Assembly: GCF_003206575.1 (NCBI RefSeq)
Contig: NZ_PZJO01000001.1
Location: 515,808-579,807 of the forward strand
Length of the DNA stretch: 64,000 nt
Origin: Salinicola endophyticus
GTDB taxonomy: Bacteria; Pseudomonadota; Gammaproteobacteria; Pseudomonadales; Halomonadaceae
Reading direction: 5' to 3'
The first letter of the stretch is position 1. Each line of letters starts with the position of its first letter. The notes under the pieces are model-generated. The model saw only the letters and a program-made list of their open reading frames with translations. It was not told where the DNA came from and ran no database searches. The position numbers and the translations under genes were made by a program. This document shows, piece after piece, positions 60,322-64,000 of this stretch.

Positions 60322-61437
60322 TCAGCGCGTGGCAACGCGTACGCCGTAGCGCGACTTGAGCCAGTCGATCACCCACTGGCGGCGCGCGTCGCTGAGCTGC
60401 ATGGCGGATTCCAGCTGCTTGGCCGCGACCTCGCCCACCACCGGCGTGTAGGGGCCGACCTGGTTGCGTGCTGCGGTCAGAAAGTCCTCGCGCTTGGGCA
60501 GTGTCGCCGCGGCCTGGCGATAGGCTTTGATCAGCGCCGGCGGGGTGTCCTTGGGCACCAGCAGCAGCTTCTGCAGGGCATAGCCGGAGGCGAAGAACTT
60601 GTGGAACACCTGATAGGCGGTGTCATCGCGGCTATGGCCGGGCTGCGCCAGGTAGAGTTCGGAGAAGGTGGGCAGATCGGGGAAAGCGGGATCACGCTCG
60701 ATGACGTTGTCGGCGTTCATCACCCCGAGCGAGAACAGCGGCACCGCCTTGCCCGCCTCGACCAGCGGGGCGACATTGCTGAAGTAGGCCGAAGTGGTCT
60801 GGAAGTCGACCCCCGCCTCGCCGCGCTCGAACGCCAGCCGGCCCTCGCCACGGCTGCGCATGCCGAAGACCGGCTCCACTTTCAGTCCCAGCAGGTCGAA
60901 GGCCAGCAGTACCGGCATCTCCAGTCCGGTGGGGGTCTGCATGGCAAACTTGGTCGGCGACTCGCGCAGCGCGGCGAGAATCGTATCCGTATCCTTGCCG
61001 TAGCCCGGCTGGGCGTAGACCACGCCGCCGGTGGGGGCAGCGATGATCGGCGTCCACTTGGCGTAGTCGTAACGTACCCGCGGGTCGTCGAGCATGGCCG
61101 GGAACTGGGTCGAAGCCGAGGTCACCAGCATCTGCGAGCCGTCGTCGTCGGCACGGGCGTAGAACAGGTTGGTCCCGGTGATGGAGCCGCCGCCGGGCAC
61201 GTTGTCGATCACGATGGTGGGATGCGAAGGCAGCGCCTCACCCATCCAGTGCGACATGAAACGGGCCCAGACGTCGGTACCGCCACCGACCCCGAAGGGA
61301 ACGGTCCACTCGAGCGTATCGGGCACCGTCGCGGACTCCGCGGCCTGCGCCCCCAGCGGCAGCAGCGCCGCGGCCAGCGCGAGGACGCAGCGGCGGCCGA
61401 CGCGAGGGAAAAAAGTCTGTGTGCGCTTGGCGTGCAT
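60322..61437 (-). CDS. Tripartite tricarboxylate transporter substrate-binding protein (TctC family)
   Basis: 371-aa periplasmic binding protein. A signal peptide of about 40 residues (Arg-Arg, CVLALAAALLPLGAQA) precedes the mature domain; the TctC pattern VPFGVGGGTDVWARFMSHWM, DNVPGGGSITGTNLFY and TPTGLEMPVLLAFDLLG is visible. AGGAG lies before the ATG at 61437. The bound carboxylate is unknown; the isomerase upstream suggests a substituted aconitate or oxalomesaconate. It is 39 nt upstream of the fused membrane gene. Confidence 0.9.
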   Translation of the reverse strand: MHAKRTQTFFPRVGRRCVLALAAALLPLGAQAAESATVPDTLEWTVPFGVGGGTDVWARFMSHWMGEALPSHPTIVIDNVPGGGSITGTNLFYARADDDGSQMLVTSASTQFPAMLDDPRVRYDYAKWTPIIAAPTGGVVYAQPGYGKDTDTILAALRESPTKFAMQTPTGLEMPVLLAFDLLGLKVEPVFGMRSRGEGRLAFERGEAGVDFQTTSAYFSNVAPLVEAGKAVPLFSLGVMNADNVIERDPAFPDLPTFSELYLAQPGHSRDDTAYQVFHKFFASGYALQKLLLVPKDTPPALIKAYRQAAATLPKREDFLTAARNQVGPYTPVVGEVAAKQLESAMQLSDARRQWVIDWLKSRYGVRVATR

Positions 61438-61685
61438 GGCACTTCTCCTGGTTACTGTTGTTGCTGTTATGGCTGTTATGTCGTCATACCGTCGGCTAGG
61501 TTTTGATCTGAAAAGCGAAGACCCGACCAGGCGAAAATTGGCGAAAGAGCGATGTTTACGGGGTGCCAATGAGCTTGTGACTCGCTCCGCTCGCCCTTCG
61601 GACGTTCTGAACGTTGTTCAGTGAGCCGATTGTTAACGCCCTATGGTCAAGCGCGGTCCTTTTCAGGCATGGCCTGGCGCCATGT

Positions 61686-62774
61686 TCAGCCGACCGCCTC
61701 ATCGGCCTCGCTGGATACCCTCTCAGGCACGTAGACGCTGCCGCTGAAGAGCCGCCGCGCGGTGCGGATCAGCGAACAGCTCGGCCACGCCTGCCCCGTC
61801 GGCCAGCGCGAGATCACCCCGAGCCGGCCACTGGGGTGCTCGAACTCGAGCAAGCCGTCCGCGTCCGGCGCGCCGGCGATCTCCCCGACCAGGCCACGGC
61901 CATCGGCGCAGGCCACCGCCAGCCCAACCGCGCCGGTGATCGCCAGCGCCCGATGGCAGCGCTGTGGCATGAAATAGCGCACGCACAGGGTGCCGCCGGC
62001 CGTTGGTGCACTGATCAATACCGGTTTGGGAATCACGCGCTCGCGCACGTCACCCAGGCCCATGGCAGCGCCGGCCTTGAGACGAATCGACTCCAGCCGC
62101 GCCAGCAGCTCGTGGTCGCCATCCAGCGCCTGGGGCGTTTCGTCGCCGCGCTTGCCGAGATCGGCGGCGCGTATCAGCACCATCGGCATGGCGGCATCGA
62201 TACAGCTCACCTCGAACCCGTCGATCGTCTCCACCGGCTTACCCGTGGGGTAGAGCTTGCCGGTCTTGGCCCCCACCACGTTGCGGAACTCCAGCAGCAC
62301 CGGCGCGGCACTGCCGGGCACGCCGTCGATCCGGGTATCGCCGACGTAGGTCACCTGCCCACCCGGCGTGCAGATCTCGGCATCGATCAAGCTGCCGGTA
62401 TTGAGATTGCGGATGGTCAGCCGGGTGACGTCCCCCGTCGCGGCGACCAGGCCATGCTCGATGGCGAAGGGCCCCACGGCGCTGAGCATGTTGCCGCAGT
62501 TGGGAGAGGTATCCACCCGGCGCTGCTCGACCATCACCTGAACGAAGAGATAGTCGACGTCGACCCCAGGCTCGGCGGAGGGAGTGACGATGGCGACCTT
62601 GCTGGTCTGCGGATAACCGCCACCGATGCCGTCGACTTCGAGTTCGTTGCCCGACCCCATCAGGGTCAGCAGTAGCTCATCGCGTTGCGCGGGATCGCTG
62701 GGCAGATCGCGTCCCAGAAAGACCGGCCCCTTGGAGGTGCCGCCGCGCATCAGGACGCAGGGTATGGCTCGCAT
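61686..62774 (-). CDS. GalD/PrpF-family isomerase (4-oxalomesaconate tautomerase-like)
   Basis: 362-aa protein of the PrpF family, which has the diaminopimelate-epimerase fold. The start CVLMRGGTSKGPVFL and the DTSPNCGNMLSA motif are highly characteristic; GDTRIDGVPGSAAPVLLEF and GKLYPTGKPVETIDG follow. Known members move a double bond: GalD (4-oxalomesaconate tautomerase of gallate breakdown) and PrpF (2-methylaconitate isomerase). The length and neighbours favour GalD-like action on an imported tricarboxylate, but no gallate dioxygenase or prpD is present here. AAAGGAAA precedes the ATG. It heads the operon with tctC and tctAB. Confidence 0.86.
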   Translation of the reverse strand: MRAIPCVLMRGGTSKGPVFLGRDLPSDPAQRDELLLTLMGSGNELEVDGIGGGYPQTSKVAIVTPSAEPGVDVDYLFVQVMVEQRRVDTSPNCGNMLSAVGPFAIEHGLVAATGDVTRLTIRNLNTGSLIDAEICTPGGQVTYVGDTRIDGVPGSAAPVLLEFRNVVGAKTGKLYPTGKPVETIDGFEVSCIDAAMPMVLIRAADLGKRGDETPQALDGDHELLARLESIRLKAGAAMGLGDVRERVIPKPVLISAPTAGGTLCVRYFMPQRCHRALAITGAVGLAVACADGRGLVGEIAGAPDADGLLEFEHPSGRLGVISRWPTGQAWPSCSLIRTARRLFSGSVYVPERVSSEADEAVG

Positions 62775-62873
62775 GACGTGTTTCCTTTCCCGTGACGGCC
62801 GTCGTGGCCGACAAGTGACGGGGAAGCTCGCATGCTTGAAATCGCCATTCCAATGCCATTATCGTGGACATTA

Positions 62874-62888
62874 ATGCATATTGCGCAT
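62874..62888. promoter_or_regulatory. Candidate LysR-type operator between galD-like and lysR genes
   Basis: Inverted repeat ATGC-N7-GCAT, containing the T-N11-A form TGCATATTGCGCA, in the AT-rich 210-bp region between the divergent genes. It is about 100 bp from each start codon, suitable for control in both directions. Confidence 0.5.
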
Positions 62889-62984
62889 CAATTAAAAAAA
62901 TCTATATAACCGTTTGATAAATAATGGAAAAACACTGGTGCTGGGCGCTGAAAGCGATCCTGGTGACAGCGAGGCATTCGACTA

Positions 62985-63911
62985 ATGAACTATGAGATTC
63001 AGCAGATCCAGGCCTTCCTCAAGGTCGCCGAGCTGGAGAGCTTCCAGGCCGCCGCCGAGGCGCTCAACCTGTCGCAGCCGGCGCTGAGCCGACGCATCCA
63101 GAAGCTCGAGGCGATACTCGGCACCCCGCTGCTGGCGCGTACCACGCGCAAGGTGAGCCTGACCACCGTGGGCCGCGACTTCTTCCCCCAGGCCAAGCGT
63201 CTGCTCGATGAGTTCGACCACGCCCTGTTCAACATTCGCGCCCTGGCGGAGAACCGCATCGGCCAGATCACCCTCGCCTGCATTCCCACCGCGGCGTTCT
63301 ACTTCCTGCCCGCGGTGATCCGCGAGTACAACGCCCGCTACCCCAACATCCGCATTCGCCTGCTCGATCTCAGCGCCAATGACGGTCTCGGTGCCGTGCT
63401 CAGCGGCGAGGCCGAGTTCGGCATCAACATGCTCAGCGGGCACCACCCGGACATTCGCTTCACGCCACTGGTGGTCGAGCCGTTCGTGCTGGTGTGCCGC
63501 CACGACCACCCGCTCGCCGCCCAAGCACAGGTGACCTGGAGCGAGCTGAGCGAGCACAAGCTGATCGGCGTGGGCCGGATGAGCGGCAACCGGATGCTGC
63601 TCGACCATGAGCTGTCGTCGCTGACCCAGCGCCCGACCTGGTTCTACGAGGTCCAGCATCTGTCGACCTCGCTGGGGATGGTGGAAGCGGGCCTCGGCGT
63701 GGCCGCGGTGCCGCGGCTCTCGATGCCGGACGACGAGCACCCGCTGCTGGTGCAGCGCCCGCTGGTCGAACCACTGGTCAAACGCACGCTGGGGATGGTG
63801 CGCCGCCGCGACAGCGCGCTGTCACCGGCCGCGGAGCGCTTCGTCGAGACGCTGCTGCGGCACTGGGATCGCGGTGAGGGGGGCGAGAACGGCGGGCCGA
63901 TACATCTCTAG
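62985..63911 (+). CDS. LysR-family transcriptional regulator of the tct/isomerase operon
   Basis: 308-aa LysR regulator. The helix-turn-helix region is ESFQAAAEALNLSQPALSRRIQKLEAILG (residues 18-46), followed by QITLACIPTAAFYFLPAVIREYN opening the effector-binding domain. It is divergent from the GalD/PrpF-like gene and should activate the isomerase-transporter operon in response to its carboxylate substrate. No gene follows before the window ends 89 nt downstream. Confidence 0.9.
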   Translation: MNYEIQQIQAFLKVAELESFQAAAEALNLSQPALSRRIQKLEAILGTPLLARTTRKVSLTTVGRDFFPQAKRLLDEFDHALFNIRALAENRIGQITLACIPTAAFYFLPAVIREYNARYPNIRIRLLDLSANDGLGAVLSGEAEFGINMLSGHHPDIRFTPLVVEPFVLVCRHDHPLAAQAQVTWSELSEHKLIGVGRMSGNRMLLDHELSSLTQRPTWFYEVQHLSTSLGMVEAGLGVAAVPRLSMPDDEHPLLVQRPLVEPLVKRTLGMVRRRDSALSPAAERFVETLLRHWDRGEGGENGGPIHL

Positions 63912-64000
63912 GCTTTCGGTGAGGCAACAGCATTATCGCGGCGACAAGTTTCATGTCATTCATTGGGCACAAATGCGCCTTTTCGGCGGATATCTCACGC

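Noticed and set aside
61668..61684. CATGGC/GCCATG hairpin after the galD-like gene as a terminator
   Set aside because: The stem is only 6 bp with no T-run, and transcription is likely to continue into tctC.

Overview
The window looks like a chromosomal segment of a high-GC, halophilic or halotolerant gammaproteobacterium, most likely Halomonadaceae. This is inferred from the gammaproteobacterial core genes (bamC, bepA, rluB, radD, tusA, yciH), two tandem BCCT compatible-solute transporters, a complete pqqABCDE set and many transporters of organic nutrients. No phage, insertion sequence, CRISPR array or rRNA operon was seen.

Layout. 0-9 kb holds conserved housekeeping genes: purC, a metallo-beta-lactamase-fold hydrolase, bamC and dapA (minus strand), bcp, a PerM-type permease with tusA, bepA and a class-C-type serine hydrolase. 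8.9-9.3 kb holds three identical tRNA-Lys(UUU) genes behind one strong promoter. 9.4-12.2 kb holds rluB, scpB and scpA. 12.3-13.0 kb is an AT-rich orphan gene resembling phage abortive-infection proteins. 13.1-16.3 kb is pqqABCDE, with a perfect 34-bp palindrome just after pqqA. 16.4-19 kb holds radD and a conserved unknown gene.

19.4-28.1 kb is a catabolic island: a FadR-type regulator, a five-gene branched-chain-type ABC importer, an M20 N-carbamoyl/ureido hydrolase, an amidase and a small ABM-fold protein. Together they suggest uptake and hydrolysis of an amide- or carbamoyl-containing compound. 28.2-29.7 kb encodes an aromatic/histidine ammonia-lyase family enzyme.

29.8-38.2 kb reads as a lysine (pipecolate/2-aminoadipate) degradation cluster: amaA-like oxidase, NhaC-family transporter, amaB-like aldehyde dehydrogenase, a divergent LysR regulator, a class III aminotransferase and hglS (DUF1338). 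These would carry pipecolate through 2-aminoadipate and 2-oxoadipate to 2-hydroxyglutarate. A D-amino-acid dehydrogenase-like gene and a ghrB-like reductase follow.

41-51.2 kb is a mixed set: HAD phosphatase, yciH, YbaY-like lipoprotein, aldo/keto reductase, sirtuin, MASE2-GGDEF cyclase, NERD-like membrane protein, 2-keto-3-deoxygluconate kinase, sodium/solute symporter and an ATP-grasp protein. 51.3-53.5 kb is a divergent LysR/MFS pair. 53.6-58.0 kb holds two BCCT transporters with a BetI-like operator upstream. 58.3-63.9 kb is a tripartite tricarboxylate transporter with fused TctA-TctB, its binding protein, a GalD/PrpF-family isomerase and a divergent LysR regulator.

Start codons were set by ribosome-binding sites and family N-termini. 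Functions are inferred from protein motifs read by eye; no database search was run.
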